Assembly: GCF_003264365.1 (NCBI RefSeq)
Contig: NZ_PYAK01000009.1
Span: forward strand, 62,001 to 126,000
Source of the DNA: Micromonospora noduli
Lineage (GTDB): Bacteria; Actinomycetota; Actinomycetes; Mycobacteriales; Micromonosporaceae
DNA length: 64,000 bases
Reading direction: 5' to 3'
Each line of letters starts with the position of its first letter. Positions within the stretch are counted from its first letter, which is position 1. Below the pieces are notes generated by a model that made no database searches, was not told the origin of the DNA, and saw only the letters and a list, made by a program, of their open reading frames with translations. Below are positions 16,491 to 25,256 of the stretch, one piece after another. Position numbers and translations under genes: made by a program.

Positions 16491-17159
16491 ATGGACGTCA
16501 TTCCGCGTATCCGTGCCGCCCGGTGGGCGGACAAGGAACCGGTCGCCGCGATCGTCGCCGACGCCCTGCACTCCGGCCCGCTCGCCCAGTGGCTAGTGCC
16601 GGATCCGACCTGCCGGCGGCGGATCCTGGCCGATGTGGCAGTGATCTGAGTCGAGCACGCCATGTTCTTCGGCGACATTCAGATCACCAACGACCTGAGC
16701 GCCGCCGCGATCGGGTTTCACCGCTACCGCAGCATCCCGCCACCGTCGAACTACCGCCGCCGACTGGCCGACGCCGCCGGCCCGCACGCGCGGCAGTTTG
16801 AACTCCTCGACCAGCTGCTCACCCAAGTCCGACCCACCGAGCCCCACTACCACCTGGCAGTCCTCGCCGTCCTACCCGCCGCCCAGCGGCGCGGAATCGG
16901 CGCGGCGATGCTCACCCACCACGAGAGCCGCCTCGACCGCATCCACATGCCCTCGTGGACCGAAACCACGCCCTACAGCCAGGACTTGTACCGCCGGCAC
17001 GGCTACCTCGCGAGACCCAGGCTCACCCTGCCCGACGGGCCGGTCATCGCCCCGCTGCGCCGCAACCCTCACCCGGCTCGCGGAGCCTGGCCCGTGAACA
17101 CCGCCAAGCCGGCGACCGTCACCGCGCCGACGCGCGCCCAACCCAACGCGCAACGCTAG
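16491..17159 (+). pseudogene. GNAT N-acetyltransferase interrupted by an in-frame TGA
   Basis: ATG at 16491, with GGAGG upstream, opens MDVIPRIRAARWADKEPVAA, a typical GNAT start. After VAVI a TGA (16647-16649) occurs. The same frame continues VEHAMFFGDIQITNDLSAAA and later HLAVLAVLPAAQRRGIGAAM (acetyl-CoA loop Q/R-x-x-G-x-G/A), then DLYRRHGY near the C-terminus. A TGG-to-TGA change would give this exactly. Intact length would be 222 residues. The downstream half holds the acetyl-CoA site but lacks the first strands, so activity is doubtful unless the stop is read through. Confidence 0.75.
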
Positions 17160-17421
17160 GCCGGGTGCAGACGCCCAGGTCACAGCCCTGACTGAGCTTC
17201 TCTATCCCCGTCCCCGCGTCACCGCCCGCCATCTGCGCTGGGCCCACGCCGGGACGTACAAGCCGGTCGCCCGCCCATAGAGGGACGGCAGCGGCGACCG
17301 ACGTGGCCGGCGACGACAGTCCCCCGCTGTCGCCGCCGGCCACACCTCCCGCCCAGATCGGCAGCAGCCTTCGGCCGCGACCGCCTGCACCAGCCCAGCG
17401 GTGCTACCCGCACCCACCACC

Positions 17422-17470
<49 letters not shown>

Positions 17471-17485
17471 CAGGAAGGAAAGCCG

Positions 17486-18146
17486 ATGCCGACGCGGACG
17501 CCAGTCCTCGCCGCGTGGACACCCGCCTTTGTCGCCGAAGTCGTCGCCGCGAGCATCAAGCATGCCGCCGTCCACGGCCTGCACCGAGCCTTCCCGGACG
17601 TGGCCCGCGGCCATGGCCTGTCGCCGGCGACGGTCGAGGAATGGGTCTCGCGGGCCCGCGCCGTGCAGGCCGCGCCCGTGCCACCCGACCTCCTGGCCTG
17701 CCACACCTGCGCGCGATCCATGGTCCTCATCCAGCTGCCCGGCTGCGGCAGGGTCTACCTGTGCTCGCCGTCCTGCGGGCGCACACCGGTTCTGGCCGAC
17801 GAGATCCGCAGCGCCGTCGCCGCCGTCGTCCTGCACCGCACCCCACACCTCGTTCACCCGGCAAGACGAGCCAGGCCGCCTCCTACGCGCTCGGCCCGAT
17901 CCAACGCGTCGCCGTCGGCGCGACCGGCACAGAACTGCACATCACCTGGAGAGCTGTCTCCCGGCAGATCACCAATCCGATGATGGCCATGGCCCAGCGT
18001 CTGCACCTGGCCCAACGCCACGCCCCATCACCGACCACCGCCGTGCCCATACCCACCACCCCGCCATCGCGCGCATGGCAGCCGCCCTGTACCGCATGCA
18101 CACCACAGCCACCGACCCGCCGGTCACCCCACGCGCTTCGCTATGA
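17486..18146 (+). pseudogene. Cys-rich (zinc-finger-like) protein with multiple frameshifts
   Basis: From the ATG at 17486 the frame gives MPTRTPVLAAWTPAFVAEVV and then two Cys pairs (LACHTCARSMV ... YLCSPSCGR), a likely zinc site. A GHGLSPATVEEWVSRAR segment looks HTH-like. Beyond about 17841 the sensible reading jumps frame: HTSFTRQDE, then ASYALGPIQRVAVGATGTEL plus HITWRAVSRQ, then IARMAAALYRMHTTATDPP to a stop at 18146. At least three single-base changes, each explained by one surplus C, are needed. I do not recognise the family. The gene is either decayed or affected by base-calling errors. Confidence 0.5.
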
Positions 18147-18254
18147 CCGCGACGCCCGGCGCCAGCTAGACCGCCCACACCTGACCACCCACCACCGGGA
18201 CAGCCTGCCTGGGCGCACCCGCACCAGACTCGCATCGGAAGGACACGAGACACC

Positions 18255-19133
18255 GTGCTCCGCACCACCCCCACCACGCGTCGACGGTCGGCAGGGCTAA
18301 TCGCCGGCCTCCTCCTCGCCGGCTGCCACCCCGGACCCTCCGCCCCGACACCGGCCACACCAACCCCCACGACGCCACCAGCGTCCACATCCCCAGCGCT
18401 CGCGGCGACCCCGCCGGGCCTCACCCCCCAGCAGCGCCTGCGCCTGCTCGCCGGCACCATCACAGCCGCCCCCGCCGATCAAACCGTCGGCCTGCCCTAC
18501 ACCTACCTGCACACCCAATCCTGGACCCGCGCCACCAATGTCATCACCCGCTCGGACCTACAGCGCTGGCGCCGCGACACAGACGACTCCGGCCGCGAGG
18601 TGACGCGCCGGCTCCCCGACGTGCGTGGCCTCGCCCACCGCCCGACATCCGACGAGCGCCGCCAGTTCGCCGCTGCCGGGACGACGTCGACGCGATACGT
18701 CAGCGGCGATCTCGAGCCGTACCTTCCCGAACCGCTGACCACCGACATCGCCGAGCTCGCTGGTGAGCTGGCCCCACGCGAGCTGGCCGGCGAGGCCGCA
18801 TACCCGCGCATGCTCGTCCACGGCGTCGTCGGCGTCGCCATCAGCCAATACCTCGACCGAGCACAGCGCGCAGCCACACTGCGCGTCCTCGCGAACGTGC
18901 CGACCATCGCCTACCAGGGCGAGCGGACTGACCTCACCGGACGAACCGGCCTCGGCTTCACCGTGACGGCCGACAACTCCCAGACGCAGTTCATCGTCCA
19001 CCCCCACACGGGCGAAATCCTCTCCGCCCACGAACAGGTGCTCGGTGCGAAGCCTGGCCTGTTCTCCTACCTGCTGATCCTCGAACGCAGCCACACCGCC
19101 ACCGACACCGGAACACCCTCCGGGCGGCCCTGA
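18255..19133 (+). CDS. Lipoprotein, CU044_5270-like
   Basis: A 292-residue protein with a signal peptide ending in the lipobox LLLAGC (Cys about 24), followed by a Pro/Thr-rich linker. The body holds TVGLPYTYLHTQSWTRATN, a Lys/Arg-poor helical middle and TAYQGERTDLTGRTGLGFTV-like strands. Secreted proteins with Y-x-H-x-Q and a late repeat of this kind occur in actinobacteria as uncharacterised CU044_5270-type proteins, often near sigma/anti-sigma pairs, but no sigma gene is adjacent. GTG at 18255 follows GGAAGGA. It is expected to be anchored to the outer face of the membrane. Confidence 0.68.
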   Translation: MLRTTPTTRRRSAGLIAGLLLAGCHPGPSAPTPATPTPTTPPASTSPALAATPPGLTPQQRLRLLAGTITAAPADQTVGLPYTYLHTQSWTRATNVITRSDLQRWRRDTDDSGREVTRRLPDVRGLAHRPTSDERRQFAAAGTTSTRYVSGDLEPYLPEPLTTDIAELAGELAPRELAGEAAYPRMLVHGVVGVAISQYLDRAQRAATLRVLANVPTIAYQGERTDLTGRTGLGFTVTADNSQTQFIVHPHTGEILSAHEQVLGAKPGLFSYLLILERSHTATDTGTPSGRP

Positions 19134-19259
19134 GCTGCCCCGTCCAATGGGAGGGGCGCATCGGCTTGCAGGTGGTGTCCGGCTCCTGCAGTCCCGGCTG
19201 GCCCAGTCCCTGTTGAAGGCGTGGATCGCTGGCGGCCTTCAGTCGTCCGCTGCCCGCTT

Positions 19260-20133
19260 TCAAGAACCGGCCGGAAGGGCGGAGCTGTCTCGCCGCGGCG
19301 CTGTGTACAGCGCGGTGACGTAGTGGTCGATCGCCGTCGCCCCGGGTTGGCGGGCGATCACCTCGGCGACGCCGTCGAGGAACGCCTCGCGCTGGTCAGT
19401 ACTCAGCTCGCGGACGTTCGGGAAGGTCCCCCACAGCACGCGCGCGCCGTGCGGGGTCAGCTGGTGCTTCCAGCGGATCATCTCGACCTGGACGGGGCCG
19501 AACCAGTCACCTGCCCGCAGTTCCGCCATGCGCTCGGCGACCCGCAGCGGCGCTGGCCTACCGGCGGGGCCGCGCCCCTGCCCCGGTAGCCACCGTCGGT
19601 ACACCGCGTCCAGCTCCGTACGCCAGGGCGGGCTGCGGTCGGGGGTCGCCGAAGACCGTCCACCACACCGCCAGCCCTCCGCCCGGCCGCACCAGGCGGG
19701 CCAGCCGTCGCACCGCCGCGCCCGCGTCCAGCCAGTGGAACGCGGTGGCGCAGACCGCCAGGTCGAAGGTGTCGTCGGGCAGCGCCACGGTGGCGAAGTC
19801 GCCCTCGACGACGGTCACGTCGTGGCCGGTCAGGTTCGTTCGCAGCCGAGTTGCCAGCCTGCCACCGAGTTCCACCGCCAGCACCGACGCGCCGGCGTCC
19901 ACGAGGGGACGGGTCACCTGCCCGGTGCCGGGTCCGATCTCCAGGACGCGCGCACCCGGTCGCAGCCCGCACTCGGCAAGCACCTCATACACCCGCCGCG
20001 GGTATCCCGGCCGGGCCGCCTGGTAGTTGTCCGGGTCTTCGTCGAAGCTGCCCCGCCGGCTCAGCCGCTTGTCGTCACCGCCCACGTTGCGAGCGTATTC
20101 GCTCGGGCGACCGGGGCCGGCCCGGCCGCACAC
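19260..20133 (-). pseudogene. SAM-dependent methyltransferase, frameshifted
   Basis: The 5' frame has ARVLEIGPGTGQVTRPLVDA (motif I), then VLAVELGGRLA, FDLAVCATAFHWLD and VRPGGGLAVWWTVFGDP. After this the frame turns nonsensical. The other frame continues DRSPPWRTELDAVYRRWLPG and RVAERMAELRAGDWFGPVQV, down to a stop at 19260. One surplus base in the run of five G at 19641-19645 explains it. Restored, it is a UbiE/Coq5-like class I methyltransferase of about 290 residues. Its 5' end lies only 33 bases from the integrase stop, so this gene marks the left flank of the mobile element. Confidence 0.75.
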
Positions 20134-20165
20134 GGTCGTCCGCCGCCGCTTTCGTGAGGTGGGGT

Positions 20166-21629
20166 TTACCCCGCCTTGCGGCGTTTCTGGTTGATCTTCT
20201 TCGCGACAGCATCGGCGGCGTCCTGGTGCATCCGCCTAGTGACACTCTGGTAGGTGTCGCGAGTCAGGGTCGTGGTGGAGTGACCGAGTTGCTCGGAGAC
20301 GACTTTGATGTCGATGCCGGCGTCGAGGGCGATGGTGGCGGCGCTGTGGCGTAGGTCGTGCAGCCGGGTCGGGGGTAGCCCGGCTTTGCGGACAAGCCGC
20401 CGGAACCGTTGGGTGACGGCGCTTGGGTGCCACGGCTGCCCGTCGGGGCGGACGAAGAACAGTCCGGTGTCGGGCCACGCCTGGCCGGCGGCGAGTTGCC
20501 ACTGGGCGCGGTGGGCCCTGTAGGCGGTGAGGACCTTGACGGTGTCGGCGTCGAGGGCGACGTCGCGGTTGCCGGCTCTGCTCTTCGGCGGTTTCTGCAC
20601 AGCGGTGTAGCCGTGGGTGGCGATCTGGTTGTTGATGGTGGTCTCCCGTCGGTGCAGGCGAACCTCGCTGTCACGCAGGCCGCACGCCTCGCCGCGGCGG
20701 GGTCCGCGGTAGGCCATGTAGTGCCACATCGGATGCAGGTCCGGAGCGTGCGCGGCGGCGTAGTCGAGGAACCGCACGACCTGGGAGTCGGTCCACACCA
20801 TCACCGGTCCGGGGACCTCGCCGGTGCTCTTCCACCGCTGTACGCGTTCGTCCTCCCACACGATTGGCAGGGGCCGGTCGGCGGGCACCTTGACCAGGGC
20901 TGCGGGGTTGGCGCCGACGATGAGTTCGTCGGCGAGGGCGTCGTTGATCGCCTTGCGTAGACAGGCGCGGATGCGCTGGCGTGTGCTAGCGCCGGTGGGT
21001 CGCACGCCAGTGACGGTCGTGCGGATCGCTGGGTCGGTGCTCGCCTTCGCGGCGGTGATCTCGTCGTTGCGGCGCTCGATGGCAGCGAACATGGCGCGGA
21101 TGTGGGTGGTGCGCAGCTTGTCCAGCGGGATGTCCCCCAGGTGTGGGACGAGGTGGACCCGGGTGATCGATTCGTAGCCGCGCTGCGTGTTCTCGTCGAC
21201 CATGAGGTGGGTCAGCCAGCCGGTGAGGTACTCAGCAAGGGTCGGCGTGTCCGCAAGAGGGCCGTCGCCGCGCAGCCGCTGCCGTAGGCGGTTGACCTCG
21301 GGTAGGGGGCGCTTGGCCCGCACCGCGGCCTGAAGTAGGTCGGCGATGTCGGTGCGGCGCCGCCGGTCCCCACGCGGGGCGAGGGCGAGCAGTTCCCGGG
21401 CCTGGTCGAGTTCGTCGGCAGCGGCGCGGCGGTTGGGCAGGCCGGCGCGGCGTAGTTGGCGACGTCGGCCGTCGGCGGTAGGTGGGAGTTCAAGTTGGTA
21501 GGCCCAGTGGCCGTGCTCGGAACTCCAGGCGCGGTTGGGGCGGCGCAGCTTCGGACAGTCGTTGCCGAAGGGCTTTCCGGTGTCGGGGTGGCGGCAGCCG
21601 CAGCGTTTGAAGACGCTTCCGTCAGGCAT
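20166..21629 (-). CDS. int: Tyrosine site-specific integrase of the mobile element
   Basis: A 487-residue tyrosine recombinase. A short Cys-rich head (FKRCGCRHPDTGKPFGNDC) is typical of actinobacterial element integrases. The core-binding domain spans about residues 120-240 (LAEYLTGWLTHLM...). The catalytic residues are visible: the first Arg in RGPRRGEACGL, HDLRH (His about 424, Arg about 427), QLGHS (His about 450) and the nucleophile in RDTYQSV (Tyr about 460). GAGGAG precedes the ATG. It lies downstream of the excisionase on the same strand, the usual xis-int order, with its 3' end facing the presumed attachment site near 20133-20165. Confidence 0.95.
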   Translation of the reverse strand: MPDGSVFKRCGCRHPDTGKPFGNDCPKLRRPNRAWSSEHGHWAYQLELPPTADGRRRQLRRAGLPNRRAAADELDQARELLALAPRGDRRRRTDIADLLQAAVRAKRPLPEVNRLRQRLRGDGPLADTPTLAEYLTGWLTHLMVDENTQRGYESITRVHLVPHLGDIPLDKLRTTHIRAMFAAIERRNDEITAAKASTDPAIRTTVTGVRPTGASTRQRIRACLRKAINDALADELIVGANPAALVKVPADRPLPIVWEDERVQRWKSTGEVPGPVMVWTDSQVVRFLDYAAAHAPDLHPMWHYMAYRGPRRGEACGLRDSEVRLHRRETTINNQIATHGYTAVQKPPKSRAGNRDVALDADTVKVLTAYRAHRAQWQLAAGQAWPDTGLFFVRPDGQPWHPSAVTQRFRRLVRKAGLPPTRLHDLRHSAATIALDAGIDIKVVSEQLGHSTTTLTRDTYQSVTRRMHQDAADAVAKKINQKRRKAG

Positions 21630-21714
21630 GGCAGGTGGTGCTCCTCGAGATCAGGTAGGGGTGCATCGGTTTCGTCGATCGACATCCACGCGTGATCCGC
21701 GGGCACGATCAAGT

Positions 21715-21744
21715 CGCCGGGACCGTCAGACGACGGTCCCGGCG
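21715..21744 (-). terminator. Hairpin between xis and int
   Basis: A perfect 13-bp stem (CGCCGGGACCGTC / GACGGTCCCGGCG) closes on the 4-base loop AGAC. It sits in the 198-base gap between the excisionase stop and the integrase start. No T-tract follows, so it may attenuate or stabilise mRNA rather than fully terminate. It would uncouple integrase from excisionase expression. Confidence 0.55.
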
Positions 21745-21827
21745 CAAGGTCGGGGCTGGAAGAGGGCCGCGCGTTGGCGCGGCGTGAGGGTTAGACAGGT
21801 GGGGCCCCCGGTCGGCGCGCAAGGCGC

Positions 21828-22154
21828 CTACGGTGGGGCACTCGTGGCACCGACGGCGCGCTCCGGCGTGGTGCCGGGGTCACCCAAATGCAGGGCGGCG
21901 AGCAGCGGCGCCGTCGGTATCCGGTAGTGAGCCCCGACGCGGAAGTGCGGCACGGGAAACGCGTCGCGGCGGATCAGCTTGTAGGCGGCGGAGCGGGACA
22001 TGCCGAGCACCGCCGCGGCGGTTGCCAGGTCGGTGCTGGCACCCAGGGCGCGGATCCGCTCGGCCGTCCACGTCGGCTCCCGCTCACCCGCGGCCGCCTC
22101 TTCCCCAGACTGCGGTGGCACCGTTCGAGTGCGTCTGGACGATCTCATGGTCAT
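21828..22154 (-). CDS. xis: Excisionase / MerR-like helix-turn-helix protein
   Basis: A 108-residue protein whose C-terminal half has STDLATAAAVLGMSRSAAYK, then LIRRDAFPVPHFRVGAHYRI: the winged HTH_17 pattern (A-x-x-LGxSRxxAYxLIRxxxFPVPxxRxGxxYRIP). It belongs to the small DNA-bending proteins encoded next to tyrosine integrases. It should direct excision by binding arms of the attachment site. It is the first gene of the xis-int pair, reading away from the long non-coding block on its right, from which its promoter must come. Confidence 0.82.
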   Translation of the reverse strand: MTMRSSRRTRTVPPQSGEEAAAGEREPTWTAERIRALGASTDLATAAAVLGMSRSAAYKLIRRDAFPVPHFRVGAHYRIPTAPLLAALHLGDPGTTPERAVGATSAPP

Positions 22155-22406
22155 CTCCTCAACGGTGGGTACGGGCGTACGGCGTCAGGCACGGGGGCGC
22201 GCGGCGGTGAGACCGGATGCCCGGATGCGGACTCGGCCTCACGGCCGGACCGCAGGAGCAGATCCGACAGGCGCTCGACCTGGCTCGGCGACATCCAGCA
22301 CGGCCGGCCGGGACGACTCAAGCGGTACTTACGTCGGTGCTTACACATCTCGATGTCGGCCCCGCGCCACGCCGGTCAGGGCGCTGACACCTGTAAACCC
22401 GCGCCT

Positions 22407-22428
22407 GTGTGCTCTGGCGAACGCCTGC
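22407..22428 (+). repeat. Left arm of a 22-bp perfect inverted repeat
   Basis: The 22 bases starting GTGTGCTCTGGCG are the exact reverse complement of 24956-24977. Similarity continues imperfectly on both sides (about 60 bases in all, including an ACTCAC...CTCACA stretch). The pair encloses 2.5 kb with all the iteron arrays and the gene at 23984. Confidence 0.85.
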
Positions 22429-22440
22429 CTGACTCACCGC

Positions 22441-22460
22441 CGCTCACAGGGGCTCACAGG
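22441..22460 (-). repeat. Two inverted-orientation iterons
   Basis: CGCTCACAGG followed by GGCTCACAGG: two 10-bp units that on the reverse strand read CCTGTGAGC(C/G), the same core as the forward arrays at 23331 and 23647. They lie just inside the left arm of the inverted repeat, mirroring the pair at 24933-24952. Confidence 0.75.
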
Positions 22461-23330
22461 CCGCCCGTCCGTGCGCTCACACGGGGCCGGCGCCGACACC
22501 ACGCCGATGGCCGCCGCCTAGACGCCAACCCACCCGGACAGTGGCAGAAGCCGATGACACGGTGGGCGGTGTGGCGGTTGACGAAGCTCCGACAGCCTGT
22601 CCGCCGACGGCTCCGCCACGGTGCCAACGTGTCACACGGCGAAGTGGCGACGACCAGTCAGGCACTCATGAAAGTCGATGACAAGCTGTCCGCGAACATG
22701 TCCGTCGCCGACGAGCGCGGACACCGCTGGCGAGCGGTTGACACACCCGCCCACGCGGCGCGTTAATGTCATGCCGGTTGGCCATCGCCGCCACGGGACG
22801 GACCTCCGCCAACCTGCGCCAGTGTCACTCCAGGCGTGACACGCGAGGAAGAGTTGTCCCGGGCCTGATCAGCAACCCCGCCGGACAAGTTGTCAACGAC
22901 GAGCATCGATGACACGCGCGACGCCACGGACACCGGTCCAGGCATCGAGGACATGCTGTGCCCACCTTGAGGCCATAGCCGCGCGCACGATACCGATCGG
23001 CACTTCTCGACGTCATGTGACCGCTCGTGAACACGTGTCCGGACAAAGTGACACAGCGCTCATGCCGACGTCCCTGTCCTCTCGGACGCGGTCGCCAACG
23101 CCCGCACGGACAACCTGTCAATCGACCGCCCTCGTTGACACCGGATCGCCCGCTTCCGGGCGAGGCAGCCGGGACCGAGGGTTCTCCCACTGGTGCGCAC
23201 ACCTCGGCGGTCGAATGGGTGAGGCGCCGGGCATGACGCCCAGGGACGAGGACGCGGCATTTGGTCGGGGTTCGCGCCACGCCGGCGTCGTCCGCTGGCC
23301 TACCGGGCGTGCCGGCAGCGGATGCCACGC

Positions 23331-23380
23331 CGCTGTGAGTCGCTGTGAGTCTTTGTGAGCGGCTGTGAGTCGCTGTGAGT
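23331..23380 (+). repeat. Five tandem 10-bp iterons
   Basis: Five head-to-tail 10-mers with consensus (C/G)GCTGTGAGT; the third is degenerate (CTTTGTGAGC). The period is exactly 10 bp, so each core faces the same side of the helix, as expected for cooperative binding of an initiator or partition-type protein. Confidence 0.85.
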
Positions 23381-23443
23381 GGGAGGGTGTATGGCAGGGC
23401 TCCCGGAGAGTCCTTGTCGGACACATCTCGCATGGACTCCTAC

Positions 23444-23462
23444 GCTCACAGCCCTGCTCAGC
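23444..23462 (+). repeat. 19-bp direct repeat, copy 1
   Basis: GCTCACAGCCCTGCTCAGC, identical to 23758-23776. It embeds one reverse-oriented iteron core (CTCACAG), so it may be a composite site flanking the second iteron array. Confidence 0.8.
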
Positions 23463-23646
23463 ACCCCTAGCGCGAGTGACCAGCGGCGGTGCGACCTCGG
23501 CGGTGAGATGGCTGCGGCGCGCCTTCGGTGGCATGAAGTTCATCGGCGCTGTCAGTCCGATGCCAGCCAAGGTTGTTCGGTGCCAACGAGAGTGATCCGA
23601 TCGCCGATGACGGACGAGATTCGCCGACCAGACGGGCTCGGTCAGC

Positions 23647-23686
23647 GGCTGTGAGTGACTGTGAGCCGCTGTGAGTGACTGTGAGC
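23647..23686 (+). repeat. Four tandem 10-bp iterons
   Basis: GGCTGTGAGT, GACTGTGAGC, CGCTGTGAGT, GACTGTGAGC in direct tandem with exact 10-bp spacing. The core CTGTGAG is invariant. Confidence 0.85.
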
Positions 23687-23757
23687 GGTGGACGCGGCTC
23701 GACGATCGCGACCTCTTCGCAGAGGCGTCCGGGTACCGCCCACGGTGCGCCTCGGTG

Positions 23758-23776
23758 GCTCACAGCCCTGCTCAGC
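23758..23776 (+). repeat. 19-bp direct repeat, copy 2
   Basis: Same 19 bases as 23444-23462, about 70 bases to the right of the four-unit iteron array. Confidence 0.8.
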
Positions 23777-23881
23777 CGCACCGCGGCCCGTCCGCGTCGC
23801 TCGCCAGGTGCCGGACTGACGCCCGGAGTTCGGGTGGGGCGCTACGGCGGTCCGCTGGGGGCAAAAAGCGGGCCTGACCTG

Positions 23882-23901
23882 CGCTGTGAGCGGTTGTGAG
23901 T
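23882..23901 (+). repeat. Iteron pair upstream of the 23984 gene
   Basis: CGCTGTGAGC and GGTTGTGAGT in tandem, about 85 bases before the ATG at 23984. This is a position from which a bound protein could also regulate that gene. Confidence 0.75.
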
Positions 23902-23983
23902 GGGTCGTGGCGTAATCGGCATCCCAGCGTCGCCGAAAAGACGGCGGCGGCCCTCGATGGTCTCAGACCGAGGAGTACTGATC

Positions 23984-24850
23984 ATGAGTGTGTCCGACAC
24001 GATCTTCCCTGCCGCGCCCCTGGACGCCTTCGATGTGGCGTTCGCGGCGTTGACCAGCGACCCGGCTCCCCTGTCCCTCGACCTCGACGAGTTCGGTCCA
24101 GATGTCGGGCTGCCGACGGGTGTCGTGGCGCTGCCGGCGCTGCGGGAGTGGCTGCTGGCGAGCCCGCGCGCCTACACGGCCCGCGACGCGGTGTGGCGGG
24201 AGTTGATCCGTCGTGCCCGCCTGGACGGGCCGCAGTGGGTCATCGCTGCGGTCGGCATGGCGATGCCGGCGCTGCGCCGCTACGCGAGGCGGTTGTCCGA
24301 CGGCTACCGCGGTGACCCCGATGACATCAGCGCGGAGGTCCTCGCGGGTTTCCTGGCGGCGCTGCGTGACCACGTGGACGTGGCCCGCCGGGCGCCGTAC
24401 GCGTCGTTGTGCCGGGCCGGGTGGCGCGCCGGGCACGCGCTGCGCCAGCAGGCCAGCGAGTTCGTTCCGGTCGAGGACGTGGAGCGCGTCACGGGACCGC
24501 GGACCCCGCAGGTGCCCTACGGGCATCCGGACGTGCTGGTACGCCGCGCGGTGCGCCTGGGGATCCTCGACGCCGACGACGAGCAGCCCTACATCGACGT
24601 GCGACTGGGACGGCGGGCCATGGACCCGATCGCGGCCCGGATGGGCATCAGCACCGACGCCCTGCGCATGCGGTTGGGTCGCATCGACACCCGCCTCGCC
24701 GAAGCCCTCGCCAACGGCATGCTGACCGGCGCGGCGTCCCCGCAGGCCGCCGAGGCGTTGGCGGCGCAAGCCGAACGCCGGGCCAGTCTGCGCGCCGCCA
24801 GCCGCCGTCGCCTCTCCACCACCACCGCCACGTCGACGGCAGTCGCGTAG
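23984..24850 (+). CDS. Sigma-like helical protein of the mobile element
   Basis: A 288-residue protein starting MSVSDTIFPAAPLDAFDVAF, with GAGGAG ten bases before the ATG. Residues about 105-150 (RRLSDGYRGDPDDISAEVLA, then GFLAALRDHV) resemble the helices of sigma-70 region 2. Residues about 210-250 (ARMGISTDALRMRLGRIDTR) resemble a region-4 HTH. Similar proteins occur next to replication-relaxation genes in actinobacterial integrative elements. It may be a transcription or replication initiator acting on the adjacent iterons; this is inference. It is flanked on both sides by iterons and enclosed by the 22-bp inverted repeat. Confidence 0.6.
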   Translation: MSVSDTIFPAAPLDAFDVAFAALTSDPAPLSLDLDEFGPDVGLPTGVVALPALREWLLASPRAYTARDAVWRELIRRARLDGPQWVIAAVGMAMPALRRYARRLSDGYRGDPDDISAEVLAGFLAALRDHVDVARRAPYASLCRAGWRAGHALRQQASEFVPVEDVERVTGPRTPQVPYGHPDVLVRRAVRLGILDADDEQPYIDVRLGRRAMDPIAARMGISTDALRMRLGRIDTRLAEALANGMLTGAASPQAAEALAAQAERRASLRAASRRRLSTTTATSTAVA

Positions 24851-24932
24851 GCCGGCTCCCTCTTCGCGCGGCGCCGTCACCTTCCCCCGGTGAGGGCTCC
24901 TGGGACGGATCACCTCAACTGAGAAAACCCCT

Positions 24933-24952
24933 CGTTGTGAGTGGCTGTGAGT
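24933..24952 (+). repeat. Iteron pair next to the right inverted-repeat arm
   Basis: CGTTGTGAGT and GGCTGTGAGT in tandem, three bases before the right arm. This mirrors the reverse-oriented pair beside the left arm. Confidence 0.78.
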
Positions 24953-24955
24953 GGG

Positions 24956-24977
24956 GCAGGCGTTCGCCAGAGCACAC
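24956..24977 (-). repeat. Right arm of the 22-bp perfect inverted repeat
   Basis: Exact reverse complement of 22407-22428. With the adjacent iterons it forms a mirror-image copy of the left boundary of the repeat block. Confidence 0.85.
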
Positions 24978-25256
24978 AAGCGGCGGTTTGTTAATGACGG
25001 CGCCAGAAGCCGCGCTCGGATTCTCGCCGTACCGCATGACCGGCCGGTGATCCGGCCGCGCGGACCAGCCGGTTCCGTGCCGGGCTGCCGCCCGGACACG
25101 GAATCGGCGATCTGGCACCGCACTGTCACCCACTGCGACGCACGACCGCGGTGGCGTGATCCGCCCGAGGTGTGCCGCACCGACGCCGTCACACAGGCAT
25201 TCATCCGCCCCTGCCACCCCCAATCCGGGAGTGGCACCACCTTGGAGGTAACGGTC

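Larger units (their letters stand above)
22155..23983. other. 1.8-kb non-coding block with iterons (possible replication/transfer origin)
   Basis: No open frame in this stretch shows a convincing start, ribosome site or protein motif on either strand. It holds CTGTGAG-type 10-mers in tandem arrays, nine TGACAC/GTGTCA hexamers between 22385 and 23141, a 19-bp direct repeat (23444 and 23758), and one arm of a 22-bp inverted repeat (22407). Dense short repeats beside replication-relaxation genes are what an origin of replication or transfer of an integrative element would look like. Confidence 0.6.
24851..25256. other. Intergenic region with iterons and the right inverted-repeat arm
   Basis: Holds the iteron pair at 24933-24952 and the inverted-repeat arm at 24956-24977. 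No gene is seen in the remaining 280 bases, which end with the ribosome site TTGGAGG of the next gene. Confidence 0.6.

Noticed and set aside
22825-23433. 202-residue open frame on the reverse strand in the iteron block
   Set aside because: Its composition follows the repeats (THS/SQRLTA units), it has no ribosome site and no domain; it is a shadow of the repetitive DNA.
22430-23910. CRISPR-like array suggested by regularly repeated GTGAG units
   Set aside because: The units are 10 bp, contiguous and without unique spacers, and no cas gene is in the window; they are iterons.
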